A stretch of 64,000 bases of DNA, from contig OX388312.1 of assembly GCA_947579605.1 (NCBI GenBank), positions 27,427,313-27,491,312 on the forward strand, written 5' to 3'. The stretch comes from Athripsodes cinereus (lineage: Eukaryota > Arthropoda > Insecta > Trichoptera > Leptoceridae). The first letter of the stretch is position 1; each line of letters opens with the position of its first letter. Position numbers and translations under genes: made by a program. The notes below the pieces were generated by a model. It searched no databases and was not told the origin of the DNA. It saw nothing but the letters and a program-made list of their open reading frames with translations. Shown one piece after another: positions 33,141-45,028 of the stretch.

Positions 33141-33567
33141 CAGGGATGCACAGACTTATAGGGAACAGGGGCCACTCGGGAAGATTATGAGCTAAAGACG
33201 GGCCGCTATAAGAAAATTAACACTAAAAATTCAAATATCCAGAAATGCACACACATTAAAATTTCTACCCCCCCCGTCTCCGAATTTTCAAAATGGTATA
33301 GTACTACTGTATAGGAATTTGAAATATTTCAAAAACACCTAGGTTTTCTTAAAGAATATTTTCTCACAGTACCTGTGTTTGAATTTTCAAAATGATATAG
33401 GAATTTGAAATATTTCAAAAACTCCTCAGTTTCTTTAAAGAATATTTACTCGAATTATTAAGTATCCGGTACTTAACCGTACTTACCGAATATCCGATTA
33501 TTACTGGTATTGTCAATTTTTTTTATATTGTATAATTCGCTGGCGGGCCGCGGTTTGTGCATCGCTG
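33141..33567. mobile_element. Non-autonomous hAT element, 427 bp
   Basis: Ends CAGGGATGCACAGAC and TTTGTGCATCGCTG are inverted and flanked by a perfect 8-bp duplication ATTTAGGT (33133-33140, 33568-33575). The interior (about 33265-33480) holds two copies of a block, GGAATTTGAAATATTTCAAA plus AACTCCTC..., related to the minisatellite inside the hAT at 51123-52022. It is in the spacer between copies 2 and 3. Confidence 0.88.
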
Positions 33568-33897
33568 ATTTAGGTCGTCAGTGGAAGAATTCGATCCCCG
33601 GATCTCCCGATTGAAAGATCGAGATTTTACCATATCTATCATGAATAAAACTCAAAATATTAGGTACTTGCATATATAAGGAGACATTTAACACGAACAT
33701 AGTTTAATTGAAATAAATTTAATATTTGGTGACTACAAATATTATATTTTTTTATGATAGCATGTGCATGTACAAATTCGAAACGGTTAAAATGCATTAT
33801 TTATTTTCTACTATGACTGGTACACTATTTTCCTTTTTTTTTTTGTATCCGTTTGTTTCAATTTTTCATATTTTGTCATAACCAACATGTAAACGTC

Positions 33898-36800
33898 TCA
33901 GGGTAATCTGGTGTCTACAAGTGCTGTATAATTTCTGCAGGGTCCTTCGTCCTGATATTCCAAATCACAAGGCCTCGCCATTTCATTTCCAACGATTCTG
34001 ATCCATTTGTTTAACACTGAAAACCAAAGAATAATACTTAATTTACTTTCAGTTTGTAAAGCTCTATGATACTTCTTGTTCTAAACCCAAAACTTGGCTG
34101 GTATAATGCAAACAGAAGCCATTTGAGTTAACTCTCGAAATTCTGATTAAATTTGAATGGTCTTGAAGTTGAAAGTAATCTTCAATAATGACAAAATAAT
34201 TGTAAGGACTATTTTCAAGTTTCGATTCGCAATTTTGAATTAATAATATGTTTTTATTGGTGACACAGTTAATAGGGAAGTTGATCATACTGTTTAGTAA
34301 TACACGTGGTGCAAATTATATAATTATATTATTAGCTGACCCGGCAAACGTTGTTTTGCCATATACCTACATTATTTCTAGGAAATATTTTTTTCAAAAA
34401 TAGGGGTTGATGGTGGAAAGGTGAAAATTTAGGGCTGTATGTATTATTTAATGACTCACTATAAAAATATATAAAAAAAATCCAAAAAAAAATTGAGGTG
34501 GACCACCCTTAACTTTTAGGGGTATGAAATATAGATGTTGGCCGATTCTCAGACCTACCCGATAAGCACACAAAATTTTATCAAAATCGGTCCAGCCGTT
34601 TCGGAGGAGTATGATAACAAACACCGTGATACGAGAATTTTATATATTAGATTTGTACGTTGTTACTTATGTAACTCAATGTTCAGATTTAGTGGAAGTT
34701 GGTTGTACCTATACGGTATGCACTAGTATTGTCACCTGTTTACTGCTCGCAAAGAACTACCTAAGAACTAAGGTCTACCGTGCAGCCGTAGTCAAAACGC
34801 ATTTTAGCGTTATGTAATCGTTCGACTATAGAAGACTTTACAAGAAAGTATCAATATTGTCAAGTCATTGTGTATTTTAGCTACGAAAATTGATACTTTC
34901 TCGCAAAGTCGTCTACAGTCGAAAGACTACATAACGTTAAAATGTGTTTTGACTAAGGCTGCAGGGTAGACCTTAGTTCTTAGGTAGTTCTTTGCGAGCA
35001 TCCTGGGAAAATTCTTGAATTTTCATTTCCCGTTTCCCGGGAAAAAAAGTCAAACATTTCCCGGGAAAAAAACACAAATTATTATTAGTCTTGCAGATTG
35101 CCATTTTGTACCGTGTTTATTTTATTGCAGTATGAATTTATTTTGTACCCATAGGTGTACAGTTGTACTCTGTACCCACATATAGTTTTATTACTCGATG
35201 CCGGTCAGTGTAATGCACATCACATACATACTTGCTTGCTTGTATTGGAATTTGTGGAATTCTCAAGAAATAATTTTTCGAGAAATTTCTCGGTAAATTT
35301 CTCGAACTAGAGAAATTTCCGAGAATTTTTTTTATTTTTTATTTAACAGTATAATAATAATAAATACTTCATTCAATCAATTAATAACAATGTACAAATG
35401 TTGAGACAATTAATCACCAATATGGCTACCATTAATTATGGAAACAAAAAAAATGTTAGGTACCTACATAGAAAAAGTGCTAGTAACTGATGAAAAATCT
35501 TGATTTTTGACACCCCACATACCCATATTTAAGTTTTAAAAAAATTGCAGGTACGTACATGGAAAAAAAGTGTTAATAACCTCTGATTTGGGCCTTAATC
35601 AGCCCCACAAATTTTTGGATCAATAAGGTTGGCTGCGAAGTGTATTGGGCGAAAGGTCAAAATACCACTAAGAAAAATTATGGAGAGAAATTTCTCTTCT
35701 CACATCACTAAGTTATGCATATTACATGCATACATGTGTATTGCGAGGCAATTCTGTGTATATGTAGATGTGTAATTGTGTATACTTACGCAAGTACGAT
35801 GATACCAATTGTAATAATTTTATTTTTTACCTTGACTTATAATTTTACAAAGTAATTTTATAAGTGCGTATTTTATGTACTTAACTTGTTTGAAGATTAT
35901 AATTATTTTGTTACTAATAAAAGGCAAGAGCCGTTTATTGTATCAATAAATAAATAAATAAGTTTAAATTATAATGATAATGTGGTCAAAGCATCCAAAA
36001 GTTGAAATTTGTACTTATCCGAGTTAAAGTTCTCTTCAGCAGTCAAAGGAGTAATTTTTTGTCAAGCGTTTTGCTGGGCAAGTTCGGAGTTCACCCTTTG
36101 CGTTTTACTCAACCAATCACGTTCATATTGGTTATAACTAAATATTAAATAGGTAAGTTTTGCGAAGTTAAATAAAACTAATAATAATCCAAGTAAATAT
36201 CCAAAACCTGAACATTAAAATTTTACCCCATTTATTGCCCACAATGACGGGACAAGCTCCATGATATGTGCCAGTGTTTCCTTCTCCTGATGGTTTTAGG
36301 TTAAACCAAAACACAGCAGTTCCTTTCTTTGGTTTAACGCTGACTCCTAATCTTGGGAACACTGTGTTTCCTCCCTGTTCAACATCTGTCATCTAAAATT
36401 AAAGTAGGTATTTTTAAAGATTGCGTATAGCTGTAATCGTTTACAATGACAATACCAGCACTTTCACTTCTTGATAAATATGTTACTTACTCAAAAATAT
36501 TTTACTTACGTATATCAAGACTGTTGCAAGTCTGTTTCCTCTGGGATCCGCACTGAATGATGCACGCTATTAATATTTCAAAGAAAATTATTAAATGTGT
36601 TCAAATGCGGTGTGGTGGTGATACAAAAGTTTCTAACATACCAAAAAGAATGTCTATTTCTTATTTTCCTTTTTTGAATACACCAAAATCATGACATATA
36701 CCTAGGTGATAATTAAAAAGTGAAATTTAGGCTTAAGAAAGAAAGCATATGCTTTGCCTATGAGAAATCAGATTCAAATTCAAAGGGTGAGAAAATAATA

Positions 36801-39800
36801 CATATTGTATATTGCAATCGTGGACCCTTCGAGGATCCTTCCTGAAGCACCAGCTTCTTTTGTTAACGGGCTAGTTTCTGTGGATGATCTTCAGGTATAT
36901 TACGGCCAGTGCGGCGCGGAGGTAACGCTCTTGCCTCTGAGTCACGAGGTCCCGAGTTCGATTCCCGGCCAGGGCAAAGTGAAGAATGACCTTTTTCAAA
37001 CTGTCCTGGGTCTGGGTGTTACATGTATATGTGTGTATCGTCGCGTTAATACAAGATTCATCTTAGTTTGGGACTAGCTCGATCTGTGTGAATTGTCTAT
37101 ATATTATGTTATGTTATATTACATTAAGTTAGCCCACTTGTGGGATATGCCGTATTGGTATAGAATAGTTTCTGAACCTTGTGAACCAAAAAATAGTTTC
37201 CTTTTTAGTCAACTATCATTAGACATTTTCAAATGACTAAGCCAAAACTACTTTCTCTCCTAATGCAATAAGATTAGAAGAATTCATATTTTTCTGCGAA
37301 ATTGGTAATTATATTATTGTTACTTCCTTACCATAGTAAAATCATAATGACAACTATAATGGCCTCCAATTCCATAATTAGCTATTTGTATATTTTCAGA
37401 ATAATCCAATTCAAGACCTATCATATCCTTTATCCTATTATTGATTGCGGTGACTATTGGACTATAATCATCTGGAAGCCAAGCGTTCATGCTAATCCTG
37501 AATTTTGACGGTACATTTTTTTTATTTTGAATTACTTTAGCTCTTTGAATCTAGAAAATAGGGATAATTAATTACCACACAATTCGTAATTTTGGTACAT
37601 AGAAAACAATAGTCCATGCATGCATGCATGCCAATTTCAGCATGCTTTTAGATATTCTCAGGAGTTGCAACACATTTTTTTTTTCAAAAGTTGGAAAATG
37701 CCCTTAATTACAATTAGTTACAATAAGTACGTATGTATAATATTAGTCTTACATTGTATCCCACTTCCATCTTGAGATACTCTATTTCTTCATCAGTAAG
37801 GATATCGTGGAAGGCGACAATGTAGGGCTGCAGATAATACTCTTCCACTTTGAAAGGAGCAATCTTTGTGAAAGGATACCGAGTGCTCACATAGCGGCAC
37901 TTTAAACTGTAAACGAGTACAACTATAAATGTTTAGTCTTTATCAATATTTAAATAGTTTCAGAAAGTTGCGTTTTCTTATTCATACTGGAAGCATTTTG
38001 CTTCATTCTTTTATGATTTTATGGATTTTCTTGTTGACTTATTGATCATCTTGTCCATTCATTGCATTTGTTTCTCCTTGGTATTAATTTTTTGTGTAAT
38101 TTTATCGAAAAGTCATAAAAAAGATGTGATAGGAATTATGGTTACTCTGTGATAGGAATTGCTGGTGGTTCTAGAAACGACAAAAACGGGAAAGTTTGTA
38201 GTTCCAGCTTTGAATCTGACCTAGACAGAAGAGAAAGTAGTGTGTTGTGTCAAATACTGTGCAAACTTACTTACTCTTTCATGACACTTGGTGATAAGCC
38301 TAATGCTCCTCTGCATAATTTTTCATATGTCTCTAAGTCCAGTTTTGTATGAGGGTCTACTGGAACAGTAATCTCTTTCTGAAAAGAACCATAATTTAAT
38401 TGGTATCATCTAAAAATCTGAGCATATAACTTCATTAAGCAAAAGCTGAGTTTCCACATACCAATAATGTTTCATTGTTTACAATATTCTGGAAATTCTC
38501 TATATGTTCTGATAATCTACAGAAATCTGGATCCTTAAGATATAAATCTTTCATATTCCTCAATGCTGATTGGACATTACCTTAAAATCGAAAAAGGAAT
38601 TCTTTGAATAACACTATCGCAAAGATTCTTACTTGAAACTTTTTATTAATTCAAGACATGTGACGTCTAAACTATAAATTGGCTGTGACAAATTTATTCA
38701 TAAAATGGGCTGTAAACTTATAAAGCATTGTAAATTAGGTCTGAAACTTACCCAGATTATATTCATTATATGCTATGAGTTCCATTACAACAGATTTATT
38801 GTCAGCAACATATTCTTCTGGATTAAATTTTTCTAAAGCTTTTTTAAGCCACGGATGGGCTGCGTGATAACTTTTTTGTTTCATCATTTTTGCACCGAGT
38901 ATAAAGCAATCATTTGAGTTCAAAGGAGAGCTATAAATATGGCAAAAAATCTCTTTATATCAAAACTTAAAAAAAACATTAGTTTTTGATACATAACTGT
39001 ATTACTGGAGTGTGCATTTAAATTTAGATATTCAGAATTTTGGTTAAAGAAAAAGAATAGTGATAAAAAGTGTAGAATATAAATAAATAATCAAGACAAT
39101 AATTATTAATGAACAAATAATTTTGTGCAATGGGCAAGCTAATCGCAGAAGTGCGATATCTTCGAATTTACCTATCAAATAAAAACTAACAAAGGTATAA
39201 TATATAGATAAATAAAATAATTGAAGATATATACATAGGTACAGTTTTTGATACTCAGAGCTAATGACATGCTTAGCTGGAAATAAAATCTTAAGAGAAT
39301 AATTATAAAAGTAATGGCTCACCCACATTTTACGCCATTCAAAACGCCTTCAGCCATATCTCTAGTATCTAGCAAATATTTATGTTGTAGTCTGAGTATG
39401 GCATCAACAGCGCCCTCTAAATCAACATCTTCAGGGAAAAAATTGTGAGTCTTCAGTTGCTTCAGTCTCCGATTAAATTCTAGAACATACATTTTAATTA
39501 TTAACATTGATATAATAACTTCACATATTCAGTCATTAATTATTTATTGTATTCACATCTGTTACAGATGCATGCTGAAGATCCATTGGTCGGAACACGT
39601 CGAAAACGAAGAAGTACTAACCAGGGTAGGTGAAAAAAGGCAACTTGTTAAGAGAATCAGCCAACAACGAGCTAATTGGATTGGCCACAACATCAGGCAC
39701 CCAGGGCTACTCATCGCCATCGCGGAGGGTAAGACCGAGGGGACAAATTGAAGAGGGACATGAACTGTGGCTCATACGTATAGCTGAAAAGACTGGCTGA

Positions 39801-40314
39801 GAGGAATAGAGAAGAAAATCCAAACTCGTTGCGGACCAATCCAATAGGATTGTAACTCATTATACATATATACCTACATCTGTAGATTCATTTGCGTACC
39901 TGTAACTGATTGTTTCATGAGTTCGATAGTTCCATTCCAATCCACATGCAATTGTTTGATAATTCTAAAAGAGTTGACAGGATTGCTGACATATTTCTCG
40001 GGATTCTGGACAGCTGTCTCGTATTCTGATTTGATAGCCGCATTTCTTCTGTAAAGTTCAGAGCATAAACAATGTACATAATTTAACTTGAAGCCCTAAA
40101 TTTTGAATATTAAACACATGTTATGTTCATACTTTTCCATTTGTTTCAATTTCTCATCTTGTGTTTTTAAATATGCTTCGAATAATTCCAACATTTTGCC
40201 CTGAGTGATCTCCAAATTTTTCATTGCGGAAATAGCACTGAAAACTTCTCCAAGCACATTTGATACGGAAATAAAATACGTTGGAATTAATATTTTTAGT
40301 ATAAACATATTCAT
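33898..40314 (-). CDS. P4HA: Prolyl 4-hydroxylase alpha subunit, copy 3
   Basis: Eleven coding exons: 40314-40133, 40048-39900, 39479-39323, 38930-38752, 38580-38462, 38378-38275, 37906-37753, 37550-37332, 36566-36510, 36392-36227, 34016-33898; 534 residues. Same exon plan as its neighbours, but exon 9 is 57 instead of 66 nt, removing three residues just after the first iron-binding motif. Signal peptide is about residues 1-22 (MNMFILKILIPTYF...VLG); a second Met two codons on could also start it. Catalytic residues H416/D418 (SCHYDFTM), H484 (YHGACPV) and K494 (GNKW) are intact. It is the most divergent complete copy. Intron 8 holds a SINE, intron 2 a retrotransposon tail, and the 2.2-kb intron 10 several repeats. 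Confidence 0.92.
34333..34653 (+). mobile_element. Repeat with AGCTGACCCGGCAA start (copy 2)
   Basis: Starts AGCTGACCCGGCAAACGTTG, contains GGTGGACCACCCTTAACTTT and ATCGGTCCAGCCGTTTCGGA, and ends near GAGAATTTTATATATTAGA. It lies in intron 10 of copy 3. Class uncertain (non-LTR 3' end or SINE). Confidence 0.55.
34744..35000. repeat. 257-bp hairpin MITE
   Basis: Arms of about 120 bases starting TGCTCGCAAAGAACTACCTA are near reverse complements, with the loop around the ATTGTCAAGTCATTGTG region. A piece of the arm (ACTTTCTCGCAAAGTCG) recurs at 46297-46320. Intron 10 of copy 3. Confidence 0.82.
35010..35107. mobile_element. Fragment of the TAGAGGGT hAT family
   Basis: TTTCATTTCCCGTTTCCCGG through GTCTTGCAGATTGCC matches the subterminal region of 27604-28782 and 41-230. 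The terminal bases are lost next to the hairpin. Confidence 0.6.
35244..35710. mobile_element. Probable hAT-type element related to 54052-54382
   Basis: Left end GAATTCTCAAGAAATAATTT and repeated GAGAAATTTCTC blocks, right end GAGAAATTTCTCTTCTCACA followed by TCACTA, resemble the ends of the element at 54052-54382. The left terminus is decayed and no target duplication is seen. Confidence 0.5.
36903..37124 (+). mobile_element. tRNA-derived SINE
   Basis: Head is tRNA-like: GGCCAGTGCGGCGCGGAGGT with an A-box-like start and GAGTTCGATTCCCGGCC as B box. The body matches 18270-18449 (CCTGGGTCTGGGTGTTACAT, GGGACTAGCTCG) and the end is ATGTTATGTTAT-rich. It lies in intron 8 of copy 3, in the opposite direction to the gene. 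Not a functional tRNA gene: the arms do not pair well and it is fused to a SINE body. Confidence 0.8.
37126..37172 (+). mobile_element. SINE tail scrap (CTTGTGGGATATGCCG type)
   Basis: AGCCCACTTGTGGGATATGC plus CGTATTGGTATAG matches the 3' tail of the SINE at 40815-41067. Confidence 0.55.
39060..39195 (-). mobile_element. ATT-tailed non-LTR family 3' end (copy 4)
   Basis: GATATCGCACTTCTGCGAT and CCCATTGCACAAAATTATT on the minus strand match the other copies. Intron 3 of P4HA copy 3. Confidence 0.5.
39566..39865 (+). pseudogene. Non-LTR ORF2 C-terminal tail
   Basis: Plus strand encodes KIHWSEHVENEEVLTRVGEK, QLVKRISQQRANWIGHNIRH and PGLLIAIAEGKTEGT, then loses frame. Sister of 11089-11428. 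It is in intron 2 of copy 3, opposite to the gene. Confidence 0.65.
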
Positions 40315-40814
40315 AGTAATTTAGTAAAAATACATTCATTCACCGATCAGATTTTTAACGAAATGAACTAATGTAATGTTTATTTTCAAGCCGATAAAGA
40401 CATAAAAATATACATTAATTAAAAAGTTAATTTATCTGCATATATTTATAATGTATATTGTTGAATGTTCAAAATCGAGTTCGTAAAATTTTAGACTAAA
40501 ATTATAATTCTTTGGTCAGATTCCCATATTTTGGACTCATTACGGAAATTTTCGAAAGTAGATATTCTATTGATGAAGAAGACAAAACTAAAATCGACAA
40601 AGCACCCATGGTTTTTAAAGGAACAATACAGTTCAGCTCAGCCGTTTTCCTTTTTTTCTTTTTTAAATTGATTCTGCTTTCTAGGAGAGGACATCTGTCT
40701 CCTCCCTGGGTACACCCTTCGATTCGGCATAATCAAAGCGTCAACGACATTGCGTTGAAGAATAGATCACTGGTGATTTACAAAAAGTAAATTTAAACAG
40801 ATAAATACTTATCC

Positions 40815-41067
40815 CGTGGAGCACCCGGTAAAGAATTGGTCTCCCACTCTTCTCCATAAGTTTTCGAGTGTCCTGTAAAAGGCAGGTGTTCGAAAAAATA
40901 AGACATTTTACATCTCAAATTCGGCGATGAGGTTTGCCACCCATCCTGAATGTCTTAATTTTATATTGGCACGGAGAAGACAGCTTGCATGTTTTATATG
41001 CAGCTGGTCTGCTGGCTACCCCACTTGTGGGATATGCCGTGATGGTATAGTAGTAGTAGTAGTAGTA
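40815..41067 (+). mobile_element. tRNA-derived SINE with (TAG)n tail
   Basis: A tRNA-like head (GGAGCACCCGGTAAAGAATT ... GGCAGGTGTTCGA) is followed by a body with TTGGCACGGAGAAGACAGCT and a tail CCCACTTGTGGGATATGCCG, TGATGGTATAG, (TAG)n. Other copies: 41370-41530 (minus), 54262-54345, 56206-56283 and 59198-59275. Its tail is the likely source of the 70-bp satellite at 55030-56180. Confidence 0.75.
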
Positions 41068-41369
41068 AATACTTATTTTCCCAAACAACACCGGGGATAA
41101 TGTTAATTATTATTTATCTACTTTAAACCTTTAATACAATAAAATATATATCACGATTCACGATTCACCAATACACTGTATTTACTATTATGTATCTACG
41201 TGCAGTTATTTTATTTTAAAATGTATTTTTGTAAAACTGAAATGCAGTACAAATTATTTTCACTAAGACATTAACTTAATTTTTGGAGAACGTTCATTTG
41301 TTTTTTTTTTACAAATTTAGAGCCAATAGTTTTTAAAGTAATTAATGGAGCATTGAATTTTATACTAAT

Positions 41370-41530
41370 ACTACTACTACTGCCAATAGATGATATACCA
41401 TCACGGCATATCTCACAAGTGGGTTAGCCAGCAGACCAGCTGCATAAAATAAACATGCAAGCTGTCCTCTCCCTGTCTACAAAAATTAAGACATTCAGGA
41501 TTGGTGGCAAACCAGATCACTAAATTTGAG
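41370..41530 (-). mobile_element. Same SINE family, 5'-truncated, inverted
   Basis: Begins with (CTA)n, then ATACCATCACGGCATATCTC and AGCAGACCAGCTGCAT, the reverse complement of the tail at 40960-41067. It forms an inverted pair with that copy about 300 bp away. Confidence 0.75.
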
Positions 41531-41534
41531 AAAG

Positions 41535-42100
41535 AATTTGTATAAATTTTATTACACAAGTTTTTTTCTATGCTGTTATAATAGCTTTAACACTATCTTT
41601 AAGAATATCAATTTGGTAATTATGAAAAATCTTCCAAAAATCTGGTAATGGTTTTTTTTTATAATAGGGGTAGTATTAGCGATTTACGTCGTGTATTGAT
41701 GCTCTTTGTCAATAATGTGTCTCTTTTTGTTGTTGTGTTAGACACAAATTATTTACCTCAATATCAAAATATATTCCTGAAAACGGGCCTGTGATTGTAA
41801 CAATGTCGCCACACAAGTGGTGTGCATGTATTGGTTACACGGGCGGGGAGTTCATTGATCCCAATGCCCTTGAGCTGTACTTGCCGCACGTGGCGACTGA
41901 TAGGGTAGCTACTACTAATAAACATCCACTACGCTAAGGCGGCGTACTCACAGTCAATCTATAAACAAATAGACATAATTCACTCGGTGTCGGATGCCTT
42001 GCCTGAAGAAGAAAGAAGAAGACACAAATTATTATGTGACAATACTCTTTCTGAATTGAAGAAGACATTCAACATTTTGCCATCATTTTATTGTCATTTT
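41535..42100. other. Spacer with a shared unclassified repeat
   Basis: CACTACGCTAAGGCGGCGTA ... ACATAATTCACTCGGTGTCG (about 41920-42000) recurs in diverged form at 47725-47810. No gene seen. Confidence 0.4.
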
Positions 42101-42109
42101 TCATTATTT

Positions 42110-42380
42110 GCAACATCATCATCATCATCATCATCGCCCTCAACGCTCCTCTCGGAAGCACAGGGCAGAAACCAGCCTCCTCCATTCAGAGCGTCTCTGT
42201 GCCAATTGCGTCACCTCTTTCCACGACATTCCTTGCGCTCTGATATCGTTGTCATAGGAACGGTGTATTGTGAAAGAGGGACGCCCGGGCCGACGGGACC
42301 CCTGCGGACGGAAGAACAGTGCTCTTTTTGGCCAACTATCATTAGGCATTCTCAAAACATGTCCCAGTCAGGACCACCAT
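42110..42380 (-). pseudogene. Non-LTR retrotransposon C-terminal tail with (ATC)n
   Basis: Minus strand encodes LGHVLRMPNDSWPKRALFFR, PQGSRRPGRPSFT, MSWKEVTQLAQRRSEWRRLV and ends in a GAT/ATC microsatellite (42114-42138). This is the usual end of an RTE-like ORF2. Confidence 0.7.
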
Positions 42381-43039
42381 TATTTGCAACATAGCTATAT
42401 ATTATGTTATAGGTACACTGAAATGCGGTAAAAAAAATAATTCAAAAAATCAAAATCTGTTCTAATCTTCAAGCAAATATGCTTGTTGTTTTAAATTATT
42501 GACATTTACTAGAAATAAAAGGTTGTATTTGGGTTTATAACAAAAACCCAGATATATCTTTTTTTTTTTTTAAATTGTTGCGGACTTAAGATTTTTTTTA
42601 TATTACCTTTTTCATATTCTGCGAAAGCCATAGATTCCATTATAACAGATTTGTTAACATTAACATATTGATCAGGATCATATTTGTCCAGAGCTTCTTT
42701 GAACCATTCTTGTGCTAATTCGTAATTGTTTCTTAAAAACATCTTATCTCCAAGTACCTTACAATCTTGTGAGTTTAATGGAACGCTGAAATGATATCTT
42801 GTCTTAAATACATTATTTTTTTTGTTAATTTTGGTTATGCACCCAAATTTGGATTGATGATTTTATTTACAAAAAGAAAACGTAAAGAATTTAAGTCCAC
42901 TATTTTTAAAGAAATAATGAAAATAAATGAACTGATACATCAGAGCACGTCTATTTATTTAATTAAAGTTTAGTTGATATTTTGTCATTTTTGGATATAT
43001 TAATAAATTATAAAACAGTGAAATTTTATTTGATATTAT

Positions 43040-43185
43040 GAATCAGACATTTCAATTGAAGTACCATGTTTGCAAATGTAACATTGTGCAAAATCGGAAG
43101 AAATAAGAAAGGCGTTCAAACGCTTACGAATTGGGTTTAGGCTGGTTTAAGTGATCTCTTACAGTGTCCATAGACAATTTTTACT
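43040..43185 (+). repeat. MITE family with AATCAGACAT end (copy a)
   Basis: AATCAGACATTTCAATTGAA ... ATCGGAAGAAATAAGAAAGG CGTTCAAACGCTTACGAATT ... GTGTCCATAGACAA. Related copies: 43670-43795, both arms of 43965-44370, and 58857-59010. Confidence 0.6.
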
Positions 43186-43669
43186 TAGTTAAACAATACA
43201 AAAACAGTAAAAATTTCTTATAGTAACATTACATAATACAATGCACAAATCGAAGACTTCACTCTTTCAATATAGTTTTTTGCGTCCTCAAGATGGATAC
43301 TCATCATCCGATATACATAAATGCAAAATGCCAGGCTGTTTGTTCACTAAAATATTTTAAAAACATGGTGGGTGCAATATATTACTACGGGGCAACATTG
43401 TCTTCGTGATTTGTGTAAGAGCAAGAGTTTTTTCGAATACCTGCTCTCAACTCCGTTTAAAATACTCATAGCCACGTCTTTAGTCTTGAGCAAATTATAT
43501 ACTCTGAAAATTTATCATGGCGTCAACCGCTCCCTGCATATCGGTTTCATCGGGTCGTAAATAGTCAACCATCATTTCAACCTGACGTTCAAAATCTGAA
43601 ACGCAATCATATGTTAATGTTAAGAATATTTATTGTTTGACTGGATTTTGGCACGACGTGCATATAACA

Positions 43670-43795
43670 AAACGAATCAGACATACCGATAGGAGAGCCA
43701 TGTTTACAGAATGTAATACTTTGCAAAATCTAATTGTAAGAAATAAGGAAGGCGTCCTAACTTCGCTGACTGGTCAAACTAGCAGCTGATAAAAT
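43670..43795 (+). repeat. MITE family with AATCAGACAT end (copy b)
   Basis: AATCAGACATACCGATAGGA ... GGAAGGCGTCCTAACTTCGC; truncated relative to copy a. Confidence 0.55.
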
Positions 43796-43964
43796 ATTGA
43801 ACTTAATGGTTCCGGCATCATTTAGACGGGAGACTTCGATCCATTCGAGATCTTAAATATGGGATCCCAGAAAAATTGTGGCTTGAACAGTTTTTGAGTC
43901 AAGTGTTTCTCGATTGGTGTACTGTAGTCAAGTGAGGCTGCAATAGAGGCAGCTAATTATTATA

Positions 43965-44370
43965 AAATCAAACATCCCGATTGGAGCGAACCAAGTTAAA
44001 AATTTATTTGGAAGAAGTGAGCAAGGATTTCTAACGCTTTCGAATTGGTTCTAGGCTGGTTATCACTTTCAGTGTCCATGGAGAACGTTCACCTATTCCG
44101 CCATTCTCAGTGTCACGATATAAAGTACACCAATCGAAAAACATTCAATGCTAGAAGCGACATTTTTTTGGGGTCTTTTATTTCAAATCTCAAATGAATT
44201 ATGATCTACATCCAAAAAAATAGTTGCTGTGAGAATGGTGAAATTGGTGAACGTTATCCATAAACATTGAAAGTCATCACTATTCAGCCTAGAGGCAATT
44301 CGTAGGCGTTGGAACGCCTTTCTTACTTCTTCCGACTAGATTTTGTACAATGTTAGGGTGCTAACACAAA
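43965..44370. repeat. Inverted-repeat MITE, two arms of the same family
   Basis: The left arm (ATCAAACATCCCGATTGGAG ... TGTCCATGGAGAACGTTCAC) and right arm (GTGAACGTTATCCATAAACA ... TTCTTCCGACTAGATTTTG) are reverse complements with divergence, giving a complete element of about 400 bp. It is in intron 2 of the P4HA pseudogene. Confidence 0.65.
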
Positions 44371-44548
44371 GAAAGCGGGTTCCCTGCTTTCCGATGCCTG
44401 CGTCTACCTGCGCCGAGAATGTTTACATGCATTTCAATGAACAAGAACATAGTAAAAGCGGGAACGCTGATTGCGATTTACTTTACCGGCGCTTACCGGC
44501 ACTGGTCGGCGCTGGCAACCTGCTTTCTTTGTGTTTGGACACATACAG
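44353..44548. repeat. Short TIR element
   Basis: GTGCTAACACAAAGAAAGCG at the left and CTGCTTTCTTTGTGTTTGGA at the right are inverted. The interior is GC-richer than its surroundings. Non-coding. Confidence 0.6.
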
Positions 44549-44949
44549 TGTGTTAATATGACTCTCCAACTGAGATGTCTAACTGGTTTTGCAATATTAG
44601 TATTCGGTGTAACAATAACAATTATTGCTTCAATACAACAACAATTATGCGTAAAGCTATAGCACACCTGTAACAGGTATCTTGAAGAGTTAAACAGTTT
44701 CATTCCAATCCACTTTCAAGTGTTTGATAATTTGGAAAGATTTCTCAGAATTACTAACACACTCTTCAGGACTCTGGATGGCTATCTCATGTTCTTTTTC
44801 GATAGCTGCAATCCGCCTGTAAAACAACTTAAGCTATTATCCAATTTTTTTAAAAAAAATTTAAAAGATATATCTGGGTTTTGTTATAAACCCAAATACA
44901 ACCTTATACACCTTTCACACTAAGCTAAAAGCTTGTGCCGTGAAAGGGG

Positions 44950-45028
44950 AGTTTGCCGGCATCTGGGATCGAACCACGGACCCCTTGTTCTGGAGGCCGA
45001 GACTCTACCTCCAGGCTACCGACGAACT
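44950..45028 (-). mobile_element. tRNA-like SINE head
   Basis: Minus strand: GTCGGTAGCCTGGAGGTAGA then GGTCCGTGGTTCGATCCCAG, with recognisable A and B boxes. It lacks an intact cloverleaf and lies in intron 1 of the pseudogene. A different SINE family from the other two. Confidence 0.6.

Noticed and set aside
36903..36976. tRNA gene
   Set aside because: A and B boxes are visible, but the sequence runs straight into a SINE body repeated elsewhere and the arms do not form a good cloverleaf.
36805..37077. 90-codon plus-strand gene
   Set aside because: Lies across a SINE in an intron of P4HA copy 3 on the opposite strand.
40133..42600. Remains of catalytic exons 5-11 of the pseudogene
   Set aside because: I looked for the HxD, HAACPV and LNKW blocks on the minus strand and saw only SINE and RTE-like sequence.
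44950..45028. tRNA gene on the minus strand
   Set aside because: Same reasoning: tRNA-like SINE head without a convincing cloverleaf.
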